From Pseudaquabacterium pictum (GTDB taxonomy: Bacteria > Pseudomonadota > Gammaproteobacteria > Burkholderiales > Burkholderiaceae_C), in contig NZ_BJCL01000003.1 in assembly GCF_005403045.1 (NCBI RefSeq), positions 1 to 64,000 of the forward strand: DNA of 64,000 nt, given 5' to 3'. The position numbers were made by a program, and so were the translations under genes. Under the pieces are notes generated by a model, which made no database searches, was not told the origin of the DNA, and was given only the letters and a program-made list of their open reading frames with translations. Positions 9,949-18,092 of this stretch are shown piece by piece (the first letter of the stretch is position 1; every line of letters starts with the position of its first letter).

Positions 9949-10644
9949 GTGCGTGCCACCGCCGGCCGGGCCGGCACCGTCTGGCTGTTCGACCTCGACA
10001 ACACCCTGCACGACGCTGGCAGCTTCGTCTTTCCGGCCTTGAAGCTGTCGATGCGCGGCTACATCCAGCAGCAGCTGCAGGTGGATGCGGCCGAGGCCCA
10101 GCGACTGAACCTGACGTACTGGCACCGCTACGGCGCCACCCTGCTGGGGCTGATGCGCCACCACGGCGTGGACGCGGCGCACTTCCTGCACGAGACCCAC
10201 CGCCTGCCCGGATTGGAGCCCACGGTGCGCGGCCACCGGCATGATTTCTCCGCGCTGGCGCGGCTGCCGGGGCGCAAGTTCATCCTGACCAATGCGCCGC
10301 GTGCCTACGCGCTGCGGGTGCTGGGTGCGCTGGGCATCGGCCACCTGTTCGATGGCGTCTTCGCCATCGAGGACATGGCCATGTTCGGCCAGCTGCGGCC
10401 CAAGCCCGATGCCCGCATGCTGCGCCGCATCGCCGTGCGGCTGGGCGTGCCGCCAGGCCGCTGCGTGCTGGTGGAGGACACGCTGGTGCACCAGCAGTCG
10501 GCCCGTCGGGTGGGCATGGGCACGGTGTGGATGCAGCGCTTCGCCCGCCGCGCGGCCATGCCCGATGTGGCGTCGCCGCGCTGGGCCATGCAGCCGGCCT
10601 ATGTCGACCGCCGGGTGCGGGCGCTGCGCCAGCTGCTGCGCTGA
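9949..10644 (+). CDS. HAD-family pyrimidine 5'-nucleotidase
   Basis: This 231-residue HAD hydrolase belongs to the pyrimidine 5'-nucleotidase group (SDT1/YjjG-like), which removes phosphate from UMP, CMP and related pyrimidine nucleotides. Motif I is FDLDNTLHDA, motif II is the Thr of FILTNAPR, and motif III/IV is KPDARM followed by VLVEDTLVHQQSA. The segment PALKLSMRGYIQQQL in the cap is typical. A GTG start four bases after argB is used because no ATG precedes motif I. It is very probably co-transcribed with argB. The exact nucleotide preference cannot be read from the sequence. Confidence 0.85.
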   Translation: MRATAGRAGTVWLFDLDNTLHDAGSFVFPALKLSMRGYIQQQLQVDAAEAQRLNLTYWHRYGATLLGLMRHHGVDAAHFLHETHRLPGLEPTVRGHRHDFSALARLPGRKFILTNAPRAYALRVLGALGIGHLFDGVFAIEDMAMFGQLRPKPDARMLRRIAVRLGVPPGRCVLVEDTLVHQQSARRVGMGTVWMQRFARRAAMPDVASPRWAMQPAYVDRRVRALRQLLR

Positions 10645-10687
10645 TGCGGCGCGTGCGAACATCCGGCGAGCCCTGCCCCTGCCCGCC

Positions 10688-11422
10688 GTGCACGCCGACC
10701 CCTACCAGCACCTGCCGCAACTGCGTGGCTGCCTGACGCCGGCGGCTGAATCCGGGCTGCGGGTCACGCCGCAGCTGCTGGCCGCCTGGGATCTGCAGGC
10801 CCAGGCCCGCGGATTGCCCGCCGACTGGCGCTGGAACGAGGCGCAGATCGAGGCCTCGCGCAGTGCCGTGCTGGGCGCCTGGCCGGCCGGGCAGGACCTG
10901 TGGGTGTTCGGCTACGGCTCGCTGATGTGGGACCCGGCGATCCACTTCGCCGAGCTGCGCCGCGCCGAGTTGCCCGGCCATGCCCGGCGCTTCTGCTACC
11001 GCACGCTGATGGGGCGCGGCACGCCCGAGCAGCCGGCGCTGATGCTGTCGCTGGAAGCCGTCGCCTGCGGCAGCTGCCATGGCCTGGCGTTCCGGGTGGC
11101 GGCGGCGCAGTTGCAGGAGGAAACGACCGCGCTGTGGCGGCGCGAGATGGTGCGCGGCGGCTACCTGCCCACGTTGCTGCCGGTGCACACGCCGCAGGGC
11201 CCGGCGCAGGCCCTGGTGTTCCTGTCGAACCCGGCGCACCCGGGCCATTGCGGCGAGCTGCCGCTGGCCGAATCGGCCGCCATCATTGCCCGGGCCGCCG
11301 GCCAGCTGGGCCGCAACCGCGACTACCTGCGCCAGCTCGATGCGCAACTGCTGCGCCTGGGCATCGACGACCCCTACATCCACCGCCTGTGGGCGGCGGT
11401 GCAGGCGCTGTCACCCGAGTGA
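10688..11422 (+). CDS. ChaC-type gamma-glutamylcyclotransferase
   Basis: This is a 244-residue protein of the ChaC/GGCT family, which splits glutathione or gamma-glutamyl dipeptides to 5-oxoproline. The substrate loop VFGYGSLMWDP lies near residue 75, and a candidate catalytic glutamate occurs in LQEETTALWRREM. The segment GHARRFCYRTLMGRGTPEQPALML and the ending RLGIDDPYIHRLWAAVQAL fit the family. The GTG at 10688 is the best start: the frame continues upstream only as a shadow of the nucleotidase gene, and no ATG is near. The gap to the nucleotidase is 43 bases. Whether it prefers glutathione is not decidable here. Confidence 0.85.
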   Translation: MHADPYQHLPQLRGCLTPAAESGLRVTPQLLAAWDLQAQARGLPADWRWNEAQIEASRSAVLGAWPAGQDLWVFGYGSLMWDPAIHFAELRRAELPGHARRFCYRTLMGRGTPEQPALMLSLEAVACGSCHGLAFRVAAAQLQEETTALWRREMVRGGYLPTLLPVHTPQGPAQALVFLSNPAHPGHCGELPLAESAAIIARAAGQLGRNRDYLRQLDAQLLRLGIDDPYIHRLWAAVQALSPE

Positions 11423-11485
11423 GTGGCCGCGGCCGGCGCGCCGCAGGCGCTGTGCCAGAATGAATTTTCTACCCGCCCGTCCACG

Positions 11486-12175
11486 ATGTTGCCCGCCGCG
11501 ATGCCCGACTCCAGCGACCAGCCCAGCGATGGGCCGGCCGCGCCGCCGCCCCTGCGGGTGGTGGCCGACGCCGCGGCCCGGGATGCGGCCACCCGCAAGC
11601 GTCCCAAGCCGGGCGAGCGCCGGGTGCAGATCCTGCAGACGCTCGCCGCCATGCTGGAGCAGCCCGGCGCCGACCGCATCACCACCGCCGCGCTGGCCGC
11701 CCGCCTGCAAGTCAGCGAGGCCGCGCTGTACCGGCATTTCGCCAGCAAGGCGCAGATGTTCGAGGGGCTGATCGAGTTCATCGAGTCCAGCGTCTTCACC
11801 CTGGTCAACCAGATCACCGAGCGCGAGCCCGATGGCGCCGAGCAGGCCAGGCGCACCGTGGTGATGCTGCTGCAGTTCGGCGAGAAGAACCCGGGCATGG
11901 TGCGGGTGATGGTGGGCGATGCGCTGGTGTTCGAGCATGAGCGCCTGACCACCCGCATGAACCAGTTCTTCGACCGGGTGGAAGGTCAGCTGCGGCAGAG
12001 CCTGCGCGCCTCGGCCGGCGATGCCGGCTCGGCCACGCCCACGGTGGACGCCCAGGCCCTGGCCTCGGGCCTGACCGCGCTGGTGGTGGGCCGGCTGCAG
12101 CGCTATGCCCGCTCGGGCTTCCGCCGCCAGCCCACCGAGCAGCTGGACATGCTGCTGGCGCGCCTGACCGCGTGA
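11486..12175 (+). CDS. slmA: Nucleoid occlusion factor SlmA, TetR family
   Basis: This TetR-fold DNA-binding protein of about 229 residues is predicted to bind chromosomal sites and block FtsZ assembly over the nucleoid. The conserved block RKRPKPGERRVQILQTLAAMLEQPG leads into the helix-turn-helix ITTAALAARLQVSEAALYRHFASKAQMFEGLIEF, almost identical to betaproteobacterial SlmA. The C-terminal dimer domain ends QLDMLLARLTA. The start is uncertain: ATGs at 11486 and 11501 and a GTG at 11423 share the frame, and none has a good ribosome site. 11486 is a compromise. The stop overlaps the GTG of pdeM by four bases. Confidence 0.88.
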   Translation: MLPAAMPDSSDQPSDGPAAPPPLRVVADAAARDAATRKRPKPGERRVQILQTLAAMLEQPGADRITTAALAARLQVSEAALYRHFASKAQMFEGLIEFIESSVFTLVNQITEREPDGAEQARRTVVMLLQFGEKNPGMVRVMVGDALVFEHERLTTRMNQFFDRVEGQLRQSLRASAGDAGSATPTVDAQALASGLTALVVGRLQRYARSGFRRQPTEQLDMLLARLTA

Positions 12176-12885
12176 GTGCCGCCGCCGTGGTCGGCGTGCA
12201 GCCGGCCTGGTTCACCGCCCCCGGCGGTGGCCGCTTGCAACTGTGGCCGCAAAAAGCCGCCTTCGACCCCGACCTGGGACTGCTGCTGGTGGCCGATGCG
12301 CACCTCGGCAAGGCGGTGTCGTTCCGCCGCCTGGGCGTGCCGGTGCCCGAGGCCACCACCGCCGCCGCGCTCGACCGGCTGGATGCGCTGCTGGTTGCCA
12401 CCGGTGCGCGCGGCATCGTCTTCCTGGGCGATCTGCTGCACTCGGCGCGGGCCCATGCGGCCGGCACCATGGCCACGGTGGCGGCCTGGCGCGCGCGCCA
12501 TCCGGCGCTGGAACTGACCCTGGTGCGTGGCAACCACGATGCCCATGCCGGCGACCCGCCGCCTGCCCTGGGCGTGCAGGTGGTCGATGGCCCGTTGCGG
12601 TTGGGCCCCTGGGCGCTGCAGCATGAACCGGCCGCCGTGCCTGGCGCCTATGCGCTGGCCGGCCATGTGCACCCGGGCGTGGTGCTCACCGGCCGCGGTG
12701 GCGACCGGCTGCGCCTGCCGTGCTTCCACTTCGGCCCGGCCCATGGCGTGCTGCCGGCCTTCGGGCCGTTCACCGGTCTGCACATCCTGCCGGCCGACGC
12801 CGGGGTGCGGCAGTACGCGGTGGCCGGCGAGGTGGTGCAGGCGCTGCCGGGCACAGCCGGCGGGCGGGCAGGGGGCCCACCGTAA
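12172..12885 (+). CDS. pdeM: PdeM-type metallophosphoesterase (ligase-associated DNA damage response endonuclease family)
   Basis: This 237-residue calcineurin-like phosphoesterase has the metal motifs D42-A-H44 (ADAHLGK), G-D87 (FLGDLLHS), G-N-H122-D (VRGNHDAH) and the final GHVHPGV. The segment GKAVSFRRLGVPVPE after the first motif is characteristic of PdeM. In other bacteria this family accompanies an ATP-dependent ligase and Lhr helicase in a predicted DNA-repair set; those partners are not in this window, so the repair role is inferred from the family. It starts with GTG, overlapping the slmA stop in GTGA, and is likely co-translated with it. Confidence 0.82.
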   Translation: MSAAAVVGVQPAWFTAPGGGRLQLWPQKAAFDPDLGLLLVADAHLGKAVSFRRLGVPVPEATTAAALDRLDALLVATGARGIVFLGDLLHSARAHAAGTMATVAAWRARHPALELTLVRGNHDAHAGDPPPALGVQVVDGPLRLGPWALQHEPAAVPGAYALAGHVHPGVVLTGRGGDRLRLPCFHFGPAHGVLPAFGPFTGLHILPADAGVRQYAVAGEVVQALPGTAGGRAGGPP

Positions 12886-12888
12886 ACT
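12883..12888 (+). promoter_or_regulatory. Putative -10 element, possible leaderless start for the DUF815 gene
   Basis: TAAACT is followed by exactly seven bases (GCCGGGC) and then the ATG of the next gene, which has no Shine-Dalgarno sequence. The expected transcript would begin at or one base before the ATG. No strong -35 is visible. The hisI gene shows the same arrangement. Confidence 0.4.
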
Positions 12889-12895
12889 GCCGGGC

Positions 12896-13828
12896 ATGTC
12901 GTCCACCTCCTTCGAAGCCCTGATCGCCCGTGCCGACCTGCTGCTCAAGCGGCTGGAGCGCATCCTGCCGCATGCGCTGAGCGCGCCCGACTGGGACGCG
13001 TCCATCGCCTTCCGCTACCGCAAGCGTGGTGCCTCCGGCCTGCTGCAGCCGGTGCGCCAGGTGGCGCCGATCGGCCTGGCCGACCTGAGGGAAGTGGACG
13101 GCCAGAAGGAGCGCCTGGTGCGCAACACCGCGCAGTTCGTGGCGGGTGTGCCGGCCAACAACGTGCTGCTGACCGGTGCCCGCGGCACCGGCAAGAGCAG
13201 CCTGATCAAGGCCTGCCTGAACGAGTTTGCGCCCAAGGGCCTGCGCCTGATCGAGGTCGACAAGGCCGACCTGGTCGACCTGCCCGACCTGGTGGACCTG
13301 GTGGCCGACCGGCCCGAGCGCTTCATCGTGTTCTGCGACGACCTGAGCTTCGACGAGGGCGAGCCCGGCTACAAGGCGCTCAAGAGCATCCTCGACGGCA
13401 GCATCGCCGCGGCCAGCGACAACCTGCTGATCTATGCCACCAGCAACCGCCGCCACCTGCTGCCCGAGTACATGAAGGAGAACCTCACCTACACCCACAC
13501 CGACGATGGTGAGGTGCATCCGGGCGAGGTGGTGGAGGAAAAGATCAGCCTCTCCGAGCGCTTCGGCCTGTGGATCAGCTTCTACCCGTTCAGCCAGCCG
13601 GAGTACCTGGCCATCGTGGCGCAGTGGTTGCGGCACTTCGGCGTGGCTGAAGGCGCCATCGTCCAGGCCCGCCAGCCCAGTCTGGTGTGGGCGCTGGAGC
13701 GTGGTTCCCGCTCGGGCCGCGTGGCCTACCAGTTCGCCCGCGACTGGGCCGGCCGTGACCACAGCGCCGACTCCCAGCCCGCTGCCGTGGCCGACGACAC
13801 CGAGCCCGACGGCCTGGACCGTGTCTGA
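12896..13828 (+). CDS. DUF815-family AAA-like ATPase
   Basis: This is a 310-residue P-loop protein of the DUF815 family. Walker A is GARGTGKSS at about 94-102, and a Walker B-like FIVFCDDLSF lies near 143-152. Sensor-like YATSNRRHLLPEYM and the segment LSERFGLWISFYPF are family signatures. The molecular role is not established; relatives are annotated only as ATP-binding proteins. The ATG at 12896 begins just before the conserved region and lacks a ribosome site, with a -10-like box seven bases ahead. The stop is overlapped by the mutT start, so the two are probably made from one transcript. Confidence 0.88.
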   Translation: MSSTSFEALIARADLLLKRLERILPHALSAPDWDASIAFRYRKRGASGLLQPVRQVAPIGLADLREVDGQKERLVRNTAQFVAGVPANNVLLTGARGTGKSSLIKACLNEFAPKGLRLIEVDKADLVDLPDLVDLVADRPERFIVFCDDLSFDEGEPGYKALKSILDGSIAAASDNLLIYATSNRRHLLPEYMKENLTYTHTDDGEVHPGEVVEEKISLSERFGLWISFYPFSQPEYLAIVAQWLRHFGVAEGAIVQARQPSLVWALERGSRSGRVAYQFARDWAGRDHSADSQPAAVADDTEPDGLDRV

Positions 13829-14312
13829 CGGCCAGCCGATCACGTCCGTCGACGGCATCGACCGCGGCGAGCGCCCGGTCACCGAGGTGGCCGTGGGCGT
13901 GCTCATCCGCCGTGATGCAGCCGGGCAGGAAGGCGACTTTCTGCTGACCAGCCGGCCCGCAGGCAAGGTGTACGCCGGCTACTGGGAGTTTCCGGGTGGC
14001 AAATTCGAGCCAGGCGAGACGCTGGAGCAGGCCCTGCGGCGCGAGCTGCAGGAAGAACTGGGCATCACCATCGGCGCGGTGCACCCCTGGCACCAGGAGG
14101 TCTTCGACTACCCCCATGCCCGGGTGCGGCTGCACTTCTGCAAGGTCTACGACTGGACTGGAACCTTCGAGATGCGCGAGGCCCAGCAGATGGCCTGGAG
14201 CAACCTGCCGGTGGCATCCACCCCGGTGCTGCCCGGCACCCTGCCGGTGTTGCGCTGGTTCGCCGCCGAGCGTGGGCTGACCGGGCCGTTGACGCTGCAC
14301 GACGGGGTGTGA
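13821..14312 (+). CDS. mutT: Nudix hydrolase of MutT type (8-oxo-dGTP diphosphatase)
   Basis: This 163-residue enzyme has a perfect Nudix box at residues 60-82 (G60, E66, R74, E75, E78, E79, G81). The flanking VYAGYWEFPGGK and WHQEVFDYPHARVRLHFCKV are typical of MutT, which hydrolyses oxidised dGTP to prevent mutations. A GTG start eight bases inside the preceding gene is used; no ATG lies before the conserved ERPVTEVAVGVLIR segment. Together with pdeM this gives a small genome-maintenance flavour to the run. Substrate specificity is inferred from the subfamily. Confidence 0.88.
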   Translation: MSDGQPITSVDGIDRGERPVTEVAVGVLIRRDAAGQEGDFLLTSRPAGKVYAGYWEFPGGKFEPGETLEQALRRELQEELGITIGAVHPWHQEVFDYPHARVRLHFCKVYDWTGTFEMREAQQMAWSNLPVASTPVLPGTLPVLRWFAAERGLTGPLTLHDGV

Positions 14313-14373
14313 TCGGCCTTCCGCATCGGGCCCGAAGCGGACATGCCTTGATTGGCGCGAGGCCGAGGCCGCC

Positions 14374-14444
14374 GGGTACCTGGCCGACTCCATGTCCCCC
14401 GGGCCTCCGGCCCTCCTCCTGATACTTGCGTCGGCCAGATACCC
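14374..14444 (-). repeat. Structured element A: two-stem hairpin with conserved purine-rich internal loop
   Basis: Read on the minus strand, a 15-bp outer stem (GGGTATCTGGCCGAC with GTCGGCCAGGTACCC, one G-U) encloses gcaagtat-CAGGAGGAG, an inner stem GGCC-GGA-GGCC, and CGGGGGACATGGA. Element B, 70 bases away and pointing the other way, has the same CAGGAGGAG and CGGGGGACATGGA loop strands but different stems. The element lies in the 404-base gap between mutT and the carotenoid oxygenase gene. I find no coding region in that gap. It could be a structured RNA or a REP-like mobile repeat; I do not recognise a named family. Confidence 0.7.
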
Positions 14445-14514
14445 GACGCCCTCGTCCAGCCACCGTTTCCGCGCGCGGCGAAGGTCCCAGTGGAGGCTGA
14501 GCGCCGGGCCGGGA

Positions 14515-14597
14515 GGGCCTGCTTTGCGGAAGTGCAGGAGGAGTCCTATGCGCCGCTTGCGGCGTGTAGGACGGGGGACATGGAGCAGAGCAGGCCC
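14515..14597 (+). repeat. Structured element B: inverted partner of element A
   Basis: The outer stem is 13 bp (GGGCCTGCTTTGC with GCAGAGCAGGCCC, one U-G). Inside are ggaagtg-CAGGAGGAG, a 13-bp inner stem (TCCTATGCGCCGC with GCGGCGTGTAGGA, including two G-U wobbles, TT apex), and CGGGGGACATGGA. The loop strands match element A exactly while both stems differ in sequence and length, so base pairing rather than sequence is conserved. In both elements the wobbles are G-U only in the orientation that reads CAGGAGGAG, which favours an RNA-level structure. It ends 119 bases before the carotenoid oxygenase start. Confidence 0.7.
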
Positions 14598-14716
14598 TTC
14601 CGGCCCGGCGCGATCGCGCAGAACCAAACGTCCGCAAAGAGCCCGAACCGCTCTGAATCCCGACGAGATGGCGCAAGATCGCGGTCTGTGCCCATGCTGT
14701 GGAAACGGAGAACACC

Positions 14717-16165
14717 ATGCCCAGCCCGATCGAGAACGCCATCCGCAAGACCATCACCACCGGTGTGATGAAGCTGGCCGACTTCAACCGCGGACGGATG
14801 GCTGAGCCGGAACGGCCCAACCCGTTCATCACCGGCCTGAACGCGCCGATGGACCGGGAATTGACGCTGGAGCAGTTGCCGGTGCAGGGCAGCATCCCGT
14901 CTGAACTGGATGGCCGCTACCTGCGCATCGGCCCCAACCCGATCAAGCCGCCGGCCGCCGCCAGCCACCACTGGTTCGTCGGCGATGGCATGGTGCATGG
15001 CCTGCGCATCGCCGGCGGCCAGGCGCTGTGGTACCGCAACCGCTGGATCCGCTCGCGTGCCGTCAGCCGCGCGCTGGGTGAACCCGAGGCGCCCGGCCCG
15101 CGCCACTTCAGCGACACCGTCAACACCAATGTGCTTGGCCATGCCGGGCGCACCTGGGCGCTGGTGGAAGCCGGCGGCTACCCGGTGGAGCTGGGTGACG
15201 AGTTGCAGACGGTGGCGCACAACAACTTCGACGGCACGCTGCGCGGCAGCTTCACCGCCCATGCCCACAAGGACCCCGCCACCGGCGAGTTGCACGGCAT
15301 CTGCTACGAGGCCACCGACCCCGACACCATCCGCCATGTGGTGGTGGGCACCGACGGCCGGGTGCGGCGCGAGGAGCCGATCGCCGTCAAGCACGGCCCC
15401 AGCGTGCACGACTGCATGATCACCGCACAGTACGTGCTGGTGCTCGACCTGCCGGTCACCTTCTCGCTGCCCACGCTGGTGGCCGGCTACACCTTCCCAT
15501 ACACCTGGAACCCGGCCCACCGCGCCCGGGTGGGCGTGCTGCGCAAGGACGCGCCGGGCAGCAGCATCGTCTGGTGCGATGTCGACCCCTGCTATGTGTT
15601 CCACCCCTGCAATGCCTTCGAGACCCCCGACGGCCGCATCACGCTGGACGTGGTGGCTCACGCGACGATGTTCGCGCACAGCAGGAACGGCCCCAACGCC
15701 GATGCCTCGGCCTTCGAGCGCTGGACCATCGATCCGGCGGCGCGCAGCGTGACCCGCCGGGTGATCGACGCCAGCCCGCAGGAATTCCCGCGCCCCGACG
15801 AACGCCTGCTGGGCCAGCCCTACCGCTACGCCTACAGCGCCAGCCTGCAGCGCGATGGCGCCGGTGAATTCGTCGGCGGCAGCCAGCTGATCCGCCATGA
15901 CCTGCACACCGGTGCGCGCGATGTGCACGATTTTGGTGCCGATGCCCATGTCGGCGAGTTCGTGTTCGAGCCCCGACACCCTGGCGCCGGCGAAACCGAC
16001 GGCTGGCTGATGGGCCTGGCGGTGCATGCCGACACCCAGACCACCGACTTCGTCCTCCTCGACGCCAGCCGCTTCACCGGCCCGCCGCAGGCGGTGGTGA
16101 CGCTGCCGCACCAGGTGCCGGCCGGCTTCCATGGCAACTGGGTGCCCACGCCGGGCCCGCGCTGA
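14717..16165 (+). CDS. Carotenoid cleavage oxygenase family protein
   Basis: This 482-residue protein is of the carotenoid oxygenase/RPE65 family. These are cytosolic or membrane-associated non-heme iron(II) dioxygenases that cleave a carotenoid, stilbene or lignin-derived double bond. The four expected iron-ligand histidines are visible: H182 or H184 (FTAHAHKD), H231 (SVHDCMIT), H296 (FHPCNAF) and H472 (GFHGNW). [12 protein letters not shown] and [13 protein letters not shown] are family hallmarks. The ATG at 14717 follows GGAGAA at the right distance, so it is preferred over an ATG 18 bases upstream. The substrate cannot be deduced. The gene sits where hisF would often precede hisI, but a separate hisI promoter is present. 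Confidence 0.9.
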   Translation: MPSPIENAIRKTITTGVMKLADFNRGRMAEPERPNPFITGLNAPMDRELTLEQLPVQGSIPSELDGRYLRIGPNPIKPPAAASHHWFVGDGMVHGLRIAGGQALWYRNRWIRSRAVSRALGEPEAPGPRHFSDTVNTNVLGHAGRTWALVEAGGYPVELGDELQTVAHNNFDGTLRGSFTAHAHKDPATGELHGICYEATDPDTIRHVVVGTDGRVRREEPIAVKHGPSVHDCMITAQYVLVLDLPVTFSLPTLVAGYTFPYTWNPAHRARVGVLRKDAPGSSIVWCDVDPCYVFHPCNAFETPDGRITLDVVAHATMFAHSRNGPNADASAFERWTIDPAARSVTRRVIDASPQEFPRPDERLLGQPYRYAYSASLQRDGAGEFVGGSQLIRHDLHTGARDVHDFGADAHVGEFVFEPRHPGAGETDGWLMGLAVHADTQTTDFVLLDASRFTGPPQAVVTLPHQVPAGFHGNWVPTPGPR

Positions 16166-16173
16166 GGCCTCGC

Positions 16174-16179
16174 TACACT
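16174..16179 (+). promoter_or_regulatory. Putative -10 element, possible leaderless start for hisI
   Basis: TACACT is followed by seven bases (GCCGGCG) and the hisI ATG. No ribosome site precedes the ATG. The arrangement and the GCCGG discriminator match the element before the DUF815 gene. Confidence 0.42.
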
Positions 16180-16186
16180 GCCGGCG

Positions 16187-16582
16187 ATGGACTGGTTGGA
16201 TTCGATCGCCTGGGATGCCCAGGGCCTGGTACCCGTCATCGCGCAGGAGGCTGGCAGCGGCGATGTGCTGATGTTCGCCTGGATGAACCGCGAGGCCCTG
16301 GCCTTGACCGCCGAGCGCGGCCAGGCGGTGTACTGGAGCCGCAGCCGGAAGCGCCTGTGGCACAAGGGCGAGGAGAGCGGCCACTTCCAGCGGGTGCACA
16401 GCATCCGGGTCGACTGCGACGCCGACGTGGTGCTGCTCACCGTCACCCAACTCGGGCACGATCCTGGCATTGCCTGCCACACCGGCCGCCACAGCTGCTT
16501 CTTCCAGGTGCTGCAAGGCGGCCAGTGGGTCACCACCACGCCGGTGCTACAGGATCCGGCCACCATCTACAACAAGCCATGA
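16187..16582 (+). CDS. hisI: Phosphoribosyl-AMP cyclohydrolase
   Basis: This 131-residue zinc enzyme opens the purine ring of phosphoribosyl-AMP, the third step of histidine synthesis. Hallmarks are [22 protein letters not shown], the [18 protein letters not shown] substrate segment, and the metal motif DCDADVVLL with later [11 protein letters not shown] cysteine and histidines. Length is standard for the monofunctional form. Its stop overlaps hisE by ATGA, so the two consecutive steps are encoded together in reverse reaction order. The other his genes are not in this window. Confidence 0.97.
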   Translation: MDWLDSIAWDAQGLVPVIAQEAGSGDVLMFAWMNREALALTAERGQAVYWSRSRKRLWHKGEESGHFQRVHSIRVDCDADVVLLTVTQLGHDPGIACHTGRHSCFFQVLQGGQWVTTTPVLQDPATIYNKP

Positions 16583-16944
16583 CCGACGCCACCTCGCAGG
16601 ACATGCTGGCCCGCCTGCACAGCGTGATCGAGAGCCGCCTGCCCGCCCACGGCGGCGACCCGGAGAAAAGCTACACCGCCCGCTTGTTTTCCAAGGGCAC
16701 CGACGCCATCTTGAAGAAGGTGGGCGAGGAAGCCACCGAGACGGTCATGGCCGGCAAGGATGGCGACCGCCAGAAGATCGTCTACGAGGTGGCCGATCTC
16801 TGGTTCCATTCGATGATCGCGCTGGCGCACTTCGGCCTGCAGCCGGCCGATGTGCTGGCCGAACTGGCCCGGCGCGAAGGGCTGTCGGGGCTGGAGGAGT
16901 TCGCCCTGCGCAAGGTCGTGCAACGCGAGAAGGATGGATCCTGA
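16579..16944 (+). CDS. hisE: Phosphoribosyl-ATP pyrophosphatase
   Basis: This 121-residue all-alpha pyrophosphohydrolase of the MazG-like fold converts phosphoribosyl-ATP to phosphoribosyl-AMP, step two of histidine synthesis. [33 protein letters not shown] carries the metal-binding acidic residues, and [16 protein letters not shown] the second set. It overlaps hisI by four bases and shares its stop A with the start of the following membrane protein (TGATG), indicating tight co-translation. Confidence 0.97.
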   Translation: MTDATSQDMLARLHSVIESRLPAHGGDPEKSYTARLFSKGTDAILKKVGEEATETVMAGKDGDRQKIVYEVADLWFHSMIALAHFGLQPADVLAELARREGLSGLEEFALRKVVQREKDGS

Positions 16945-17333
16945 TGGCACAGACAGACAACGCGGTGGTGCTCAGCGGCGAGACCGAGGCCTCGCTGCGC
17001 ACCGTCGGCCACATCAGCTATGCGCTGCACGCCATCGTGGCGGTGGGCGCGGTGCTGCCCGGCGCCCAGGGCAGCGTGCTGCTGCTGCTGGTGGCCTTCT
17101 TCCTCGACCTGTACAAGCGCGGCGATGCCCAGGGCTCGTGGCAGGAGAGCCACTTCCGCTGGCGCATCCGCAGCGTGGTGTTCAGCGCCATCGCCTACAC
17201 CGTCACCGCGCCGCTGTGGTTGCTGCTGATCGCGCCGGGCTGGGTGGCCTGGGGCGTGATCTCGCTGTGGTTCCTCTACCGCGTGCTGCGCGGCTGGCTG
17301 GCCCTGAACGACCGCCGGCCGATGCCGGTCTGA
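16944..17333 (+). CDS. Small membrane protein of DUF4870 type
   Basis: This 129-residue protein has about three hydrophobic helices: ISYALHAIVAVGAVLPG, VLLLLVAFFLDLYKRGDA, and VTAPLWLLLIAPGWVAWGVISLWFLYRVLRGW, which may be one long or two short helices. This pattern and the FRWRIRS segment fit the DUF4870 family that commonly follows hisE in Burkholderiales. The biochemical role is unknown. It overlaps the hisE stop by one base and so belongs to the same transcription unit; hinT follows after 33 bases. Confidence 0.75.
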   Translation: MAQTDNAVVLSGETEASLRTVGHISYALHAIVAVGAVLPGAQGSVLLLLVAFFLDLYKRGDAQGSWQESHFRWRIRSVVFSAIAYTVTAPLWLLLIAPGWVAWGVISLWFLYRVLRGWLALNDRRPMPV

Positions 17334-17366
17334 ACCCCGTCCAACCCCCACTTTCCCGCTGCGCCC

Positions 17367-17714
17367 ATGTCTGCTGACCCCCACTGCATCTTCTGCAAGA
17401 TCGTCGCCGGCCAGATTCCGTCGAAGAAGGTGCACGAGGACGATGAACTTCTGGCCTTCCACGACATCCATCCGTGGGCGCCGGTGCACATCCTCATCAT
17501 TCCCAAGCAGCACATCGTCAGCATGGCCGACGTCACCGACGACCATGCCGGCGTGCTGGGCCGGATGATGGCCCTGTCGCCGCGGCTGATGCGGGACCTG
17601 GGCGTGACCAACGGTTTCCGGCATGTCATCAACACCGGTCGCGATGGTCACCAGGAGGTGATGCACCTGCACCTGCATGTGATGGGTGGCCCGCGGCCCT
17701 GGCTCAAGGGGTGA
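17367..17714 (+). CDS. hinT: HIT-family nucleotide hydrolase HinT
   Basis: This 115-residue histidine-triad protein has N-terminal CIFCKIVAGQIPSKKVHEDD and the catalytic triad motif HLHLHV at residues 100-105. HinT enzymes hydrolyse AMP-linked phosphoramidates, including lysyl-AMP, in the cytosol. The length and the IPKQHIVSM segment are typical. It follows the hisI-hisE-membrane gene run in the same direction and precedes tatA, an order conserved in betaproteobacteria. Confidence 0.93.
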   Translation: MSADPHCIFCKIVAGQIPSKKVHEDDELLAFHDIHPWAPVHILIIPKQHIVSMADVTDDHAGVLGRMMALSPRLMRDLGVTNGFRHVINTGRDGHQEVMHLHLHVMGGPRPWLKG

Positions 17715-17752
17715 TGGCAGCCGTTGTCACCGGGCTGCCCTCCCTGCTCACC

Positions 17753-17758
17753 TAGAAT
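17753..17758 (+). promoter_or_regulatory. Putative -10 element upstream of tatA
   Basis: TAGAAT lies in CCTAGAATCACCGG, 39 bases before the tatA ATG. TAGAAT boxes in the same style precede petA and the tRNA gene in this window. No good -35 at standard spacing; TTGTCA at 17724 is too far. Confidence 0.35.
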
Positions 17759-17797
17759 CACCGGTTTCGTCTTTCAACCCTTCCTCAGAGGTTCGAC

Positions 17798-18052
17798 ATG
17801 GGATCCTTCAGCATCTGGCACTGGCTCATCGTGCTGGCGGTGGTGGTGCTGATCTTCGGCACCAAGAAGCTCAAGAACGTGGGCAGCGACCTGGGCGCCG
17901 CCGTCAAGGGCTTCAAGGACGGCGTGAAGGACGGCGTGAAGGACGGCACCACGTCGGCCGACGCCGCCGCTGCCGCAGCACCGCAGCAGGTCACCACCCA
18001 CAAGGCGAACGACGCCAACACCGTCGACGTCGAGGCCAAGACCAAGTCATGA
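17798..18052 (+). CDS. tatA: Sec-independent translocase subunit TatA
   Basis: This 84-residue protein has the TatA plan: a short N-terminal membrane helix ([18 protein letters not shown]), the hinge [20 protein letters not shown], an amphipathic helix and a charged disordered tail. TatA multimers form the size-adjustable path for folded twin-arginine substrates across the inner membrane. The codons for GVKD occur twice in direct tandem near residue 45, a small in-frame duplication. A GAGG-type ribosome site precedes the ATG. tatB starts 40 bases after the stop. A likely client, the Rieske protein PetA with its twin Arg, is encoded 8 kb downstream. Confidence 0.95.
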   Translation: MGSFSIWHWLIVLAVVVLIFGTKKLKNVGSDLGAAVKGFKDGVKDGVKDGTTSADAAAAAAPQQVTTHKANDANTVDVEAKTKS

Positions 18053-18092
18053 CGACGCCGGGGCCGGCCGGCCGGCCCGACGGCAGCTTTCC

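Noticed and set aside
10292-10687. Extended N-terminus for the gamma-glutamylcyclotransferase
   Set aside because: The extra 132 codons lie out of frame over the pyrimidine nucleotidase gene and have shadow composition.
14352-14805. Short open frames in the gap between mutT and the carotenoid oxygenase gene
   Set aside because: They run through the stems of the two structured elements, have no ribosome sites or homology, and overlap the real gene start.
17724-17758. TTGTCA and TAGAAT as a paired sigma70 promoter for tatA
   Set aside because: The spacer would be 23 bases, too long; only the -10-like box is kept.
17920-17950. Tandem repeat in tatA (codons for GVKD twice) as a possible phase-variable site
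   Set aside because: Two units of 12 bases keep the frame and lie in a flexible tail; too short to support phase variation.
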